From NCBI GenBank assembly GCA_965227155.1, contig OZ245731.1:2294001-2358000 (forward strand): a stretch of 64,000 bases of DNA. The letters are read 5' to 3'. A program made the translations under genes and the position numbers. The notes below the pieces were generated by a model, which did not search any database, was not told the origin of the DNA, and worked only from the letters and a program-made list of their open reading frames with translations. Below are positions 17,328 through 27,700 of this stretch, piece after piece (within the stretch, counting starts at the first letter, position 1; each line of letters begins with the position of its first letter). The DNA comes from UBA6059 sp965227155 (GTDB taxonomy: Bacteria; Bacteroidota; Bacteroidia; Cytophagales; Cyclobacteriaceae).

Positions 17328-19526
17328 ATGAATCAATTTAGAATGAAATTGCTGGCATTAGCCTTCTTGGCCATCGGCCTGCTTTTAGTTAATGTAACTT
17401 TAGGTCAGGATAAACGAGAAATAGACTTCAAGTATCCACCGCTTGATTGGCAAACAGCAATCTGTTTACCAGATGATCCATACAAGAGTTTGGTTGCTAA
17501 AGATGGTGGATTGATATATTACAAGGTGGAAAGTTGGGATTATCAAAATCCTTACAATGAAATACACCTTAAGGTAACTGAAGGGGCAGAAATAACTCAG
17601 AGATTACATAGCCCAAAAGTTCCTATTGTAATAACCACTACAAAAGACGGTGATTTCGAGATTATTGAAGAATCTTTTGCTGTAACTGAGATACCTCAAA
17701 AAATCGTAAATTCAGCCACTCCACTTTCTATTGATCCCGACCTGAAAAACAGTCAAAATGCTGACATGCCGAGAAATGATGTTATGTATTTTACCATTCG
17801 AAACACCACGTCTGGTTCTAAAAACTTTACCCCCGTCGTTTGGGCAGAAAGCTATGGTACTTTAGAGCAAAAGGGAGATCGGCTAGTGATGGAAGGTCAC
17901 GATGAAGTAGCCTTTTCTTTGAAACCTCAAGATTTTGTTATTACGCAGGATGATAAGCGTGCCAAAGCCACGGTAACATTTGAAGCTGTCACTATAGAAG
18001 CAGGAGACAGTTTCAACTTTGCAGTAATGAATTATGGTGGTGGCAAATTGGCAGCTTACCCCACCAATTTGAAGGAAGTTGAGAATGCTAAAAAGCAAAA
18101 TATCAAATATTGGAATAACTACGATCTACCTTATGGAAGAATCACCATACCAGACAAGGGTATTCAAAATCTAATAGATGCTTCCATTCGCAATATTTGG
18201 CAAGCTCGAGAGATTAAAAACGGACTTCCGGCTTTTCAGGTTGGACCTAGTGTATATAGGGCTTTGTATATAGTTGATGGGGCTTTTATGTTGGAAACAG
18301 CAACAATGTTAGGGGCAGGTGATCAGGCGAGAGCAGGTATCGATTACATGTTGAGCTTTCAAAAAGAGGATGGAAGATTTGAGATCCTAAATTATTATCA
18401 TAAAGAAAATGGCATAGTAATTTGGGCCACAATAAGACAGGCTCTATTAAAGCAGGATAAAGAATGGCTTTTGTCTAAATGGGATCAACTTGGCCGGGCA
18501 GCGGAGTACATCAAAACGCTTAGAGCCAAGACTTTAGAAAACGAATCTCCATTGGATGATGGTCTTATCCCTCCTGGATTTGCAGATGGAGGTATCGGTT
18601 GGACGGGCACTACCCAAAAGCCATATTACGAATATTCTAATGTATTATGGAATTTGGTAGGGCTAAGAGCTTATATCGACGCAGCCCGGTGGTTGGGTAA
18701 AGACGCTGAAGCAGAGGAATGGCAAGAAGAATATGACGATTTTTATGCCACCTTCCGAAAAGCCGCCGAGCGAGATTTACAGGTTGATTTTTACGGAAAT
18801 GAATATCTACATATACTAATGGTATTTGAAGATGAAATGCTCAAAACCTATCCTGAATGGGCTACTGCCAATAAAGCCCAATGGGCATTTTGCCATGCAG
18901 TATATCCTGGACAAATATTTGAAAAGGATGATCCACTAATTGCTGGTAATCTAGCTATGTTGGAGACATACGAAAAAGAAGGTATGGTATTAAATACCGG
19001 TTGGCTAACTGATGGCATTTGGAACTATTTTTCATCTTTTTATGGTCATGCATGGCTTTGGCAAGGTGATGCAGCTAAAGCAATAGATCAGCTTTATGCT
19101 ATGGGAAATCATGCCACCCCACTTTATGTATGGCGCGAAGAGCAATATCCTCAGGGTGAGGGTGAAAAGATTTTTGGCGACATGCCTCACAACTGGGCAA
19201 GTGCTGAATTTATCCGTCTCGCTACTCACTTGTTAGCACTGGATCGAGGCAATGAAATGCACCTATTGGAAGGCATGCCTAAAGAGTGGCTAGAAAAGGG
19301 TATGAAAACGGCGTTGAATGGAGTCACTACGCCATTTGGAGAGTTGGAATTTGAACTTGAAGTGGATGCGTCGGGTGAAAGCGCAGAACTTAATATAAAA
19401 CCACTCCCATCTGCAAGTTGTGAATCCATTGTAGTGCACTTGGGTGAATGGGGCACATATGAAGGTGAAAATCTGGTTAGATTAAACCCATCCGAAACTC
19501 ACCGATTGACAATTAGTTTGAAATAA
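17328..19526 (+). CDS. Exported six-hairpin glycosidase-like protein, copy 2
   Basis: 732 residues with a signal peptide (about 1-27, ending VTLGQ). It has the same layout as the preceding gene: an N-terminal beta domain, a six-hairpin barrel from about 255, and a C-terminal beta domain. Shared landmarks are LPYGRITIPDKGIQNLIDAS, DDGLIPPGFADGGIG, WREEQYP and GDMPHNWASAEFIRL. The N-terminal domains differ more than the barrels, which points to an old duplication with changed binding specificity. It is the last gene of the first train: a strong terminator begins 17 bases after the stop. Catalytic residues are unproven; the paired acids in the shared motifs are the best candidates. Confidence 0.75.
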   Translation: MNQFRMKLLALAFLAIGLLLVNVTLGQDKREIDFKYPPLDWQTAICLPDDPYKSLVAKDGGLIYYKVESWDYQNPYNEIHLKVTEGAEITQRLHSPKVPIVITTTKDGDFEIIEESFAVTEIPQKIVNSATPLSIDPDLKNSQNADMPRNDVMYFTIRNTTSGSKNFTPVVWAESYGTLEQKGDRLVMEGHDEVAFSLKPQDFVITQDDKRAKATVTFEAVTIEAGDSFNFAVMNYGGGKLAAYPTNLKEVENAKKQNIKYWNNYDLPYGRITIPDKGIQNLIDASIRNIWQAREIKNGLPAFQVGPSVYRALYIVDGAFMLETATMLGAGDQARAGIDYMLSFQKEDGRFEILNYYHKENGIVIWATIRQALLKQDKEWLLSKWDQLGRAAEYIKTLRAKTLENESPLDDGLIPPGFADGGIGWTGTTQKPYYEYSNVLWNLVGLRAYIDAARWLGKDAEAEEWQEEYDDFYATFRKAAERDLQVDFYGNEYLHILMVFEDEMLKTYPEWATANKAQWAFCHAVYPGQIFEKDDPLIAGNLAMLETYEKEGMVLNTGWLTDGIWNYFSSFYGHAWLWQGDAAKAIDQLYAMGNHATPLYVWREEQYPQGEGEKIFGDMPHNWASAEFIRLATHLLALDRGNEMHLLEGMPKEWLEKGMKTALNGVTTPFGELEFELEVDASGESAELNIKPLPSASCESIVVHLGEWGTYEGENLVRLNPSETHRLTISLK

Positions 19527-19542
19527 CAGTATCAGTATTTGA

Positions 19543-19584
19543 AGAGGCCGATTCAAAAATACTTTGAACGGCCTCTGTTTTTTT
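19543..19584 (+). terminator. Intrinsic terminator after the six-hairpin pair
   Basis: Arms AGAGGCCG (19543-19550) and CGGCCTCT (19569-19576) are extended inside by TTCAAA/TTTGAA across one unpaired A, leaving a 5-base loop. A T-run follows at 19578-19584. It separates the first gene train from the SusC leader. Confidence 0.9.
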
Positions 19585-19978
19585 GTAATCAAGAACTTAA
19601 GCAGATAGGTATTCAAATAAGCTAACTCTTCTGAGGCAGTCTCTTTACTATGAACTACTATCCATCCTTTACAATTTGCTATTAGATAGCATCAAAATCT
19701 CGAAATTTCTGGCTGTAAAAAGTAGAATTTCCAGAATCTCCTTGTGGCATCCAAGGCATCTATGCAACCACAATTTTGCCATTTTCAGTTCTTAGAAAAG
19801 TCATAATTTACAAATCGACCATTTTTTCCGCTTTGAAAACGTTTGCATTTGCTTAGAATGTAAAATCCTGTTGTTTTTATTAAAAATCCTTTTTAATATG
19901 CCTAATCAATTAATCTCCTTAAAGGAGAATTATTGTTTATGCTAAAACTTTTTTTAACAAATAACAAAGCGGAATAAT
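19585..19978 (+). other. Leader region of the SusC/SusD operon, no gene seen
   Basis: About 0.4 kb without an open frame worth calling in either strand. It holds an AAACGTTT core at 19837-19844, a perfect palindrome with 7-bp arms TCTCCTT-A-AAGGAGA at 19914-19928, and an AT-rich stretch before the SusC ATG at 19979. No exact TAnnTTTG element was found. A long leader before susC is common and often carries regulation; a small RNA here cannot be excluded. Confidence 0.5.
19835..19846. promoter_or_regulatory. LacI-type operator-like sequence GAAAACGTTTGC
   Basis: The core AAACGTTT is palindromic with a central CG, and the flanking bases make GAAAACGTTTGC, close to the GCAAACGTTTGC style of LacI/CcpA-family operators. 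It lies 133 bases before the SusC start. No LacI gene is in the window, so the cognate regulator would be elsewhere. This is a sequence resemblance only. Confidence 0.3.
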
Positions 19979-22966
19979 ATGAAGAAGTTTTTACTACTAT
20001 TTCTGGTATCCGTGACCTCCATGAGCCTGGCATTGGCTCAGGGAAGAACAGTTACCGGGACTATTACTGATGGCGAAACGGGTGAAGGAATACCTGGAGC
20101 TAACGTGGTAATTAAGGGTACATCAAACGGAACGATTACTGATTTTAATGGAGACTACTCCATTAACGTTTCTGGTGATGATGTGACTCTAGTTGTCTCG
20201 TATGTTGGTTATGCCACTTCGGAAGTGGCAGTAGGTTCAAGGAGTGTAGTGGATGTCCAATTGGGACTAGATGTGCAGTCACTTGAAGAGATTGTCGTTG
20301 TAGGTTACGGTACTCAGGAAAAGAAAGAGATCACCAGTGCAGTGGCAAGTGTAAAAGAAGAAGAATTCAACAAAGGTACGGTTAACGATCCTGCACAGTT
20401 GATTGCTGGTAAAGTGCCAGGGCTTACTGTTTCAAGACCAGGTGGTGACCCTAACGGTGGATTCAACATTCGTTTAAGAGGTGTATCAACAGTAGGTGCT
20501 AATGCCGAGCCACTTGTTGTAATCGATGGTGTAATTGGAGGCTCTTTAAGTACAGTTGACCCTAACGATATCGCATCTATTGATGTATTGAAAGATGGAT
20601 CTGCGGCGGCTATTTATGGTACTCGTGGTTCTTCTGGTGTGATTTTGGTAACAACAAAGTCTGGTAAAGAAGGAAAAGTACAGGTAGATTATAATGCATC
20701 TGTAGCGGCTGAAGTATTAGCCAATGAAATGAACTTTATGGATGCTGCTCAATATAGAGCGGTAGATGGAGCTAATGACTTAGGCAGTGAAACAGACTGG
20801 CTAGATCTTGTAACTCAGACAGGTGTTACGCAAGTACATAACCTATCCATGTCAGGTGGTACTAGCACTACTTCTTACCGTGCTTCCATAAACCTAAGGG
20901 ATGCAGAGGGAGTAGGTCTTAACACTGGATTTACTCAGCTAAATGCAAGGTTGAATTTATCACAAAAAGCATTTGATGATAAACTTACATTGACTACTCA
21001 AATTGCGGCTACAACTAAAAATGCTCAGTTTGGTAATCCAGAGGCATTTAGATATGCGGTGGTTGCTAACCCAACTATGCCAGTTTATGCTGATCAAAGT
21101 GGTAATGGTATTACTGCTCAAGGCGGTTATGCTGAAAGAGATATATTTGACTTCTTTAACCCTCTTTCTATAGCTGAGCAAGGTATCAATGAAGGTAGAG
21201 ATACCAGAATTCTTGCAAGTATTAGAGGTGACTATTACATCCTTGATAACTTAAAGGTTGGTGTTTTTTATTCTCAACAGAGAGAAAATGACCTAAGAGG
21301 TGAGTACTATGGCAAAGAGTTAAGATGGAGAGGAGCTAATAGAAATGGTATTGCTCTTAGAAGGACTGATGAAAGGTTTAATCAACTCTTTGAGACTACC
21401 GTAAATTATGATGCAAGTCTAGGTAGCAAGACTGATTTTGCTTTCTTAGGTGGTTATTCATATCAGGAATTTATTGATGAAGGTTTCGGTATGTTTGGTG
21501 GTAACTTCCTTACTGATGCATTTACATACAACAATATGGGTGCAGCATTGGACTTTGCTAATGGACTAGGCTCTGTATTGAGTTATAAAAATACTAGTAA
21601 GCTAGTTGCTTTCTTTGGTAGAGCAAACTTTAACATAGATGGTACTTACTTTATTTCAGCAAGTGCACGTTATGAAGGCTCTACGCGTTTTGGTGAAGAC
21701 AATAAGTGGGGTCTTTTCCCTGCGGTAAGTGCTGGTGTTACACTTAGTAACCTGTTTGATATTTCTGGTGTTGACAACTTGAAATTCAGAGCTAGTTACG
21801 GACGTACTGGTAATATTCCAGCTGACCCTTATCAGTCTTTACAGAGATTTGGACCTACAGGAAACTTCTTCCAGAATGGAGCATATGGCCCAAGTTTTGG
21901 ACCTGTGTCTAATCCAAACCCTTTACTTTCATGGGAGACTAAGGATGAAATCAATGTTGGTTTAGATTTTGCTCTACTTGAATCTAGACTTACTGGTAGC
22001 TTTGATTGGTATACCAGAACTACTAGTGATCTGCTATTAACTGTGAATGTACCTGTGCCACCAAACTTGTTCAACCAGACTTTGGTTAACGTAGGTGAGC
22101 TTGAAAATACAGGTATGGAATTAGCACTTAACTATGCTGCGGTTAACAATTCAAATTTCAGCTGGACACCAGGTATCAACTTAGCTACATTTAGAACAAC
22201 TGTAAATCAACTAGGTAACCCTGATCAAGGTCTTACTTTTGGAAACGGTGGTGTAAACTTCAGAGCTTCAATGGGTGCTCCAGGCCAATCAAACGTTCTG
22301 TTGTCTAGAGTTGCTGAAGGTGAAGAACTAGGTCAACTTTGGGGTCCTGTTGTTAATGGAGTAAATGATGATGGAACTTTAGATTACGCTGATTTAGATG
22401 GTGATGGTTCTTACTGTGCTTGTGATGCTGATCGTCAGGTAAACGGAAATGGACTTCCTGATTTAACAATTGGTGTTAACAATAACTTCACGTTTGGCAA
22501 TTGGGATCTTAACTTCTTCTTAAGAGGTGCTTTTGGACATGACTTATTCAATAGCTACAGAGGTTTCTATGAAAACACTGAGATCACTACAGTAGGTAAC
22601 TACAATGTGGTAAATACTGAAAACTTTGATCCAAATGTAAAAGTTGCAGGTGCTCACGATAGATTCGTTGAAGATGCAAGCTTTATAAGGTTGGATAACG
22701 CAACACTTGGTTATAACGTATCACTTGATCCAGGTGCAGCTTTCAGAAAACTTCGGGTATTTATTTCTGGACAGAACCTATTCACAATCACTGGTTATAC
22801 TGGTGTAGATCCTGAAGTTAGATATGAAGACACGATCGATGGTGATAACGGTGGAAATGTAGGTCTATTCCCTGATCAGGCAGACCCTCTTGCTCCTGGT
22901 ATTGAGCGTAGATCAACCTATTTCACAACCACCATACTAACATTTGGTGTAAATCTTGGTTTCTAA
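19979..22966 (+). CDS. SusC/RagA family TonB-linked outer-membrane transporter
   Basis: 995 residues, the usual SusC length. After the signal peptide (ending LALAQG) comes a CarboxypepD_reg-like domain (about 22-105; VTGTITDGETGEGIPGANV), the SusC signature EEIVVVGYGTQEKKEITSAV, in part, at about 103-122, a plug domain (IDVLKDGSAAAIYGTRG), and a beta-barrel ending in an aromatic residue (NLGF). It imports oligosaccharides across the outer membrane using TonB energy, with SusD as lid. SusD follows by 20 bases. A loop at 805-816 reads DLDGDGSYCACD, a calcium-loop-like stretch with an added Cys pair. Substrate cannot be read from sequence; the neighbouring glycosidases suggest a glucoside or arabinoside. 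Confidence 0.95.
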   Translation: MKKFLLLFLVSVTSMSLALAQGRTVTGTITDGETGEGIPGANVVIKGTSNGTITDFNGDYSINVSGDDVTLVVSYVGYATSEVAVGSRSVVDVQLGLDVQSLEEIVVVGYGTQEKKEITSAVASVKEEEFNKGTVNDPAQLIAGKVPGLTVSRPGGDPNGGFNIRLRGVSTVGANAEPLVVIDGVIGGSLSTVDPNDIASIDVLKDGSAAAIYGTRGSSGVILVTTKSGKEGKVQVDYNASVAAEVLANEMNFMDAAQYRAVDGANDLGSETDWLDLVTQTGVTQVHNLSMSGGTSTTSYRASINLRDAEGVGLNTGFTQLNARLNLSQKAFDDKLTLTTQIAATTKNAQFGNPEAFRYAVVANPTMPVYADQSGNGITAQGGYAERDIFDFFNPLSIAEQGINEGRDTRILASIRGDYYILDNLKVGVFYSQQRENDLRGEYYGKELRWRGANRNGIALRRTDERFNQLFETTVNYDASLGSKTDFAFLGGYSYQEFIDEGFGMFGGNFLTDAFTYNNMGAALDFANGLGSVLSYKNTSKLVAFFGRANFNIDGTYFISASARYEGSTRFGEDNKWGLFPAVSAGVTLSNLFDISGVDNLKFRASYGRTGNIPADPYQSLQRFGPTGNFFQNGAYGPSFGPVSNPNPLLSWETKDEINVGLDFALLESRLTGSFDWYTRTTSDLLLTVNVPVPPNLFNQTLVNVGELENTGMELALNYAAVNNSNFSWTPGINLATFRTTVNQLGNPDQGLTFGNGGVNFRASMGAPGQSNVLLSRVAEGEELGQLWGPVVNGVNDDGTLDYADLDGDGSYCACDADRQVNGNGLPDLTIGVNNNFTFGNWDLNFFLRGAFGHDLFNSYRGFYENTEITTVGNYNVVNTENFDPNVKVAGAHDRFVEDASFIRLDNATLGYNVSLDPGAAFRKLRVFISGQNLFTITGYTGVDPEVRYEDTIDGDNGGNVGLFPDQADPLAPGIERRSTYFTTTILTFGVNLGF

Positions 22967-22986
22967 TAAAAAGTAAATAAAGTATT

Positions 22987-24573
22987 ATGAAAAAGACATT
23001 CTTAACACGTATGGCGCTCATCTTTACAGGATTAGCTTTCTTTAGCCAGTCTTGTACGGATTTAGATGAGGAGCTTTTCGACACAGTAACGTCGGAGAAC
23101 TTCTTTCAAACGGACGAGGAATTTGTGGCAGCGCTAGGGCAGGCTTATTCAGCCTTTAGTGGGCTTGGTAACCATGCTGCTCTTTGGTCTAGTAATTCAC
23201 TGGCTTCAGATGAATTAGTTGTGACAACAAAGGGCGGTGACTGGTTTGATGGTGGAATTCTAATTCAATTACACCAACATGAGATAGCTCCTGATAATGG
23301 TTTTATTAATGGAGCATGGACACAGATTTATAGCGGTATTGCAACTACTAATCGCTTAATTTTCCAATTTGAGCAACTTGATTCTCCTTCATCTGCAGCA
23401 TTTATTGCAGAGCTTAGGGGATTAAGAGCATTATGGTATTATTGGGCACTAGATGCATTTGGAAATGTACCGTTACAAGTAGACTTTACGGATACAAGTA
23501 ACCCTTCAACTGCTTCTAGACAAGAGGTATTTAATTTTGTGGAGAGTGAATTGAATGCAATAATCGATTTATTGCCTGCAGAGAATAGTTCAGCTACTTA
23601 TGGTCGTATGAACCGTTGGACAGCTTTAGCATTAAGATCAAGATTGTATTTGAATGCAGAAGTATATACAGGTACTGCTCGATGGGCTGATGCTGCTGCT
23701 GATGCAGAGGCTGTCATGAACAGCGGACTTTACAGCTTGAACCCTGTTTATGCTGATAACTTTGCCGTAGAGAATTCTGGTTCACCAGAAAATATCTTTG
23801 TGATTCCTTACGATAAAGTTTTTGCTACTGGTTTTAACTGGGGTGCTATGACTTTGCATTACGCTAGCCAAGGTGTATTTCAATTTACTTATCAACCTTG
23901 GAATGGTTATTCTGCAGTAGAAGAGTTTTATAACTCTTACATTGATCCAGAGCAAAACCCTGGTCCACAAGGATTTGTTTACAGAGGTTTAAATGACGAT
24001 CCTAACGCCACAGGTACTCAGGATGCCAGACTTTCCAACTTTATTGTGGGCCCTCAGTTTAACGCTGATGGTACGCAAGCGGTGGATCCTGGTTTTGAAT
24101 CTACTGACCCTGATGGAACTGGCTTGAACTTCACACCTGAGATCAATGAGATTTTCCCTAATGGTTGGAGACAAGGTGGTGCTCGTATTGGTAAATATGA
24201 GTTCGAAATTGGCGGTACAGAAAACCTTGACAATGACTTTGTAATCTTCAGATTAGGTGGTATTATGCTTACAAAAGCAGAAGCTGAATACAGAATGGGC
24301 AATACTGCAGAGGCATTGGCTATTGTGAATCAAATTCGTTCTAGAGCTGGTGTTGATCCATTTACCGAGTTAAATGACGAAAACCTACTTGCTGAAATGG
24401 GACGTGAGATGTTTGCGGAAATGACTCGTAGACAGGATCTCATCAGATTTGGTAGATATCAGGACGCTTGGTGGGAAAAAGATCCATCTGATGCTACAGA
24501 TGAACTATTCCCTATACCACAGCCTCAAATCGATGCTAACCCTAACTTGACTCAGAATCCTGGGTACAATTAA
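22987..24573 (+). CDS. RagB/SusD family nutrient-binding lipoprotein
   Basis: 528 residues with a lipoprotein signal (FFSQSCTDLDEE). TPR-like helices typical of SusD follow: DEEFVAALGQAYSAF at the N-terminal region, a glycan-cupping middle part rich in Trp/Tyr, and the C-terminal family signature (FRLGGIMLTKAEAEYRMGN, AL..VNQIRSRAGV, EMGREMFAEMTRRQDLIRFG). It sits on the cell surface, binds the oligosaccharide and forms the lid of the SusC pore. It is transcribed with SusC and followed by a strong terminator. Functional call is firm; ligand unknown. Confidence 0.95.
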   Translation: MKKTFLTRMALIFTGLAFFSQSCTDLDEELFDTVTSENFFQTDEEFVAALGQAYSAFSGLGNHAALWSSNSLASDELVVTTKGGDWFDGGILIQLHQHEIAPDNGFINGAWTQIYSGIATTNRLIFQFEQLDSPSSAAFIAELRGLRALWYYWALDAFGNVPLQVDFTDTSNPSTASRQEVFNFVESELNAIIDLLPAENSSATYGRMNRWTALALRSRLYLNAEVYTGTARWADAAADAEAVMNSGLYSLNPVYADNFAVENSGSPENIFVIPYDKVFATGFNWGAMTLHYASQGVFQFTYQPWNGYSAVEEFYNSYIDPEQNPGPQGFVYRGLNDDPNATGTQDARLSNFIVGPQFNADGTQAVDPGFESTDPDGTGLNFTPEINEIFPNGWRQGGARIGKYEFEIGGTENLDNDFVIFRLGGIMLTKAEAEYRMGNTAEALAIVNQIRSRAGVDPFTELNDENLLAEMGREMFAEMTRRQDLIRFGRYQDAWWEKDPSDATDELFPIPQPQIDANPNLTQNPGYN

Positions 24574-24592
24574 TTAGGATAAATTATAGGAT

Positions 24593-24626
24593 AAAGGCAA
24601 GTGCGTAAGTGCTTGCCTTTTTTTTT
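24593..24626 (+). terminator. Intrinsic terminator after SusD
   Basis: Arms AAAGGCAAG (24593-24601) and CTTGCCTTT (24612-24620) with a 10-base loop, followed by a run of T to 24626. It ends the SusC/SusD transcript and isolates the following ASPIC/UnbV block. Confidence 0.88.
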
Positions 24627-24706
24627 GTAAAGGCTTGTATTTGAGGGTTATCAATTCAATTGAGCCTCCTTATTTTATATCTTAAATAAGTAGTTTTGTA
24701 TATCAA

Positions 24707-27700
24707 TTGGGAATTATAAAGCCAACTACTGTGGTGATTGGAAAGTACGCGCTGGGACTATTTTTTCTGGTTTTAATGGCATGTCAGTCAAAGAAGGAAG
24801 GTAACTCCTTGTTCGAAGAAATTCCTGCATCTATATCTGGGGTGGATTTTGCCAATAATCTCAATTATACTGAGCAAATCAATCCATACACTTACAAGAG
24901 TTTTTTTAATGGGGGTGGTATTGGTATTGGAGATATTAATAATGATGGGTTTCAGGATTTATTTTTCACTGGTAACCGGGTAAGCAACAAGCTTTACCTC
25001 AATAAAGGAAATTTTGAATTTGAAGACATAACTGAAACTGCCGGATTAGCGACTAATGAAGTTTGGAGTACTGGGGTCAGTATGGTAGACGTTAATCAAG
25101 ACGGCTTTCTCGACATTTATGTATGTAAATCGGGCCCACCTCAGGGTAATGAGCGGTACAATGCGCTTTATATCAATAATGGTGATCTTACATTTTCCGA
25201 GCAAGCAGAAAAATATGGGTTAAACAATAAAGGACTGTCTGTTCATGCGGCCTTTTTTGATTATGATCGAGACGGAGATCTGGATTGCTATCTTTTAAAC
25301 AATTCTATAAGATCCGTTGGCGGATATGACTTAAGAGATCAACAGCGTACTGTTGATGATAGCTTAGGGGGTAACAAATTCTTTAGAAACGATAATGGTT
25401 TTTTTGTTGACATAAGCCATGAAGTGGGTATTTATACCAGTGAGATTGGTTTTGGGCTAGGTGTAATGGTTAGCGATGTAAACATGGATAATTGGCCTGA
25501 TATCTATGTTTCTAATGATTTTTTTGAGAGGGATTATCTATATATCAATAATCAGGATGGAACATTCACAGAAAACCTGGAATCCTATGTAAAGGAACTG
25601 TCCATGGGTAGTATGGGAGCAGATATGGCTGATATTAATAACGATGGCCTTACGGAAATTTTTGTAACAGAAATGCTACCAGAGCGACATGATCGGTTGA
25701 TGTCTAAAACGGTGTTTGAAAGCTGGGATAAATACCAGCTTGCTGTAAAGCAGGGGTATTATCATCAGTTTAGTCGTAATGTTTTGCAGTTGAATAATGG
25801 TAATAATTCTTTCTCTGAAATTTCCAGAATATCAGGTACAGAAGCAACCGATTGGAGCTGGGGAGCCTTAATTTTTGATATGGACAATGATGGCTGGAAA
25901 GACATTTTTGTTGCTAATGGTATCTACAAAGATCTTCTCGATCAGGATTACATCAATTTCATGGCCACTCCTGATGCCGTAAGAGAAATGATACAAAAGG
26001 AAGGCAAAGCCATTGAAAATCTAGTGGATATGATGCCAACTGAACCTGTCTACAATTATTATTTTGGTAACAATAAAGACCTCACCTTTGCCAATAAGTC
26101 TAGAGAATGGTCATCAGCTGGCCCCGGCTTTTCGAATGGTTCGGCTTACAGTGACCTGGATAATGACGGAGATCTGGATTTAGTTTTAAATAACCTCAAT
26201 AGTCCAGCACAAATACTTAGAAATACAACTGTGGAAAATAAAGCAGCAAACTACCTTGCTGTTGTACTACAGTGGGATAGACCAAATATTCATGCTATAG
26301 GCAGCAAAGTAAAGCTTCAGGTAGGTAGCGAGACGCTTTATCAGGAGCTCTCGCCTATGAGGGGTTTCCAGTCTAGTGTTGATTATCGGTTGTATTTTGG
26401 CTTAGATAGTGCGAAAATCATTGATCAGCTGGAGGTAATCTGGCCTGATGGTTCAGTTCAATCTTTGAGTAATGTACAGATCAATCAGCAGCTCTTGATT
26501 AAAAAGGAATCATCATCTCAGCAGATATACGATGAAAATAATACCAGTACCGAAGCGCATTTTTCAGATGTCTCTGACTTATTAAGAGATTCATTTAGTC
26601 ATCAGGAAAACACTTATGTTGATTTTGATCGGTATCGATTGTTAACCCATATGCGATCAGGCGAGGGGCCTTGTCTATGCAAGGCAGATATAAATGACGA
26701 TGGCCTTGAAGATTTTTATATAGGAGGGGCCAAGGATCAGGCAGGGAGATTATACTTGCAAGAGCCAAATGGACAATTTTCTTTGTTCAAAGCTTTTGAG
26801 GATGAAGCTGCCTCAGAGGATGTTCATTGTGTGTTTTTTGATGCTAATGGAGACCAGTCACCAGACCTTTATGTAACCAGCGGAGGAATAGAATTTTCCA
26901 AAGTGAGCACTGCGCTTAGGGATCGATTATATTTCAATCAGAAAGATGGATTTCAGCTTGGTGAACAAGTACTTACTGGTTCATTTGAGAGCACTTCCGT
27001 TGCAGTTCCCTTTGATATCGATCAGGATGGAGATTTAGACCTATTTGTAGGAGGACGATTGAATGCCAACCGATTTGGCTTAGTTCCAAACAGCTATGTG
27101 CTGGAGAATAATGGTCAGGGGCATTTTGAGGCTATCACAGCGGAGATAGCACCCAGTATATCTCAGCTTGGCATGGTAACCGATGCTGTGTCTGCTGATT
27201 TTAATAAGGATGGTGTCGATGATTTACTGGTAGTAGGGGAATGGATGGGAATCAAATTATTTATTAATCAGGAAGGTAAGCTCATTGATCAATCTACGGC
27301 CTTTGGCTTTGACAATACCAGTGGCTGGTACAATGCAGTAGAGGTTGCCGATATAAATGGTGACAGTATACCTGATGTCATTGCAGGTAATCATGGCTTG
27401 AATACACGCTGGGAAGCTAGTTTAGACCAACCTCTTACCCTGTTTGTGAATGATTTTGATGCCAATGGCACAATTGATCATATACCGGCAATGTATTTTG
27501 AAGACAAGCTGTATCCCATGGTCCAGCTCAAGGAATTAAGTATGCAGTTGCCAAGCCTGAAAAAGGAAGTTTTGAAATTTAATAGTTACAAGGATAAAAC
27601 AGTATTGGAACTTTTTGGCGAACAAAAAATTAAGGAAAGTATAAGATGGGAGGCGGAAACTCTTGAAACTAGCCTTTGGCTTTCAGGACCTAATGGCTTC

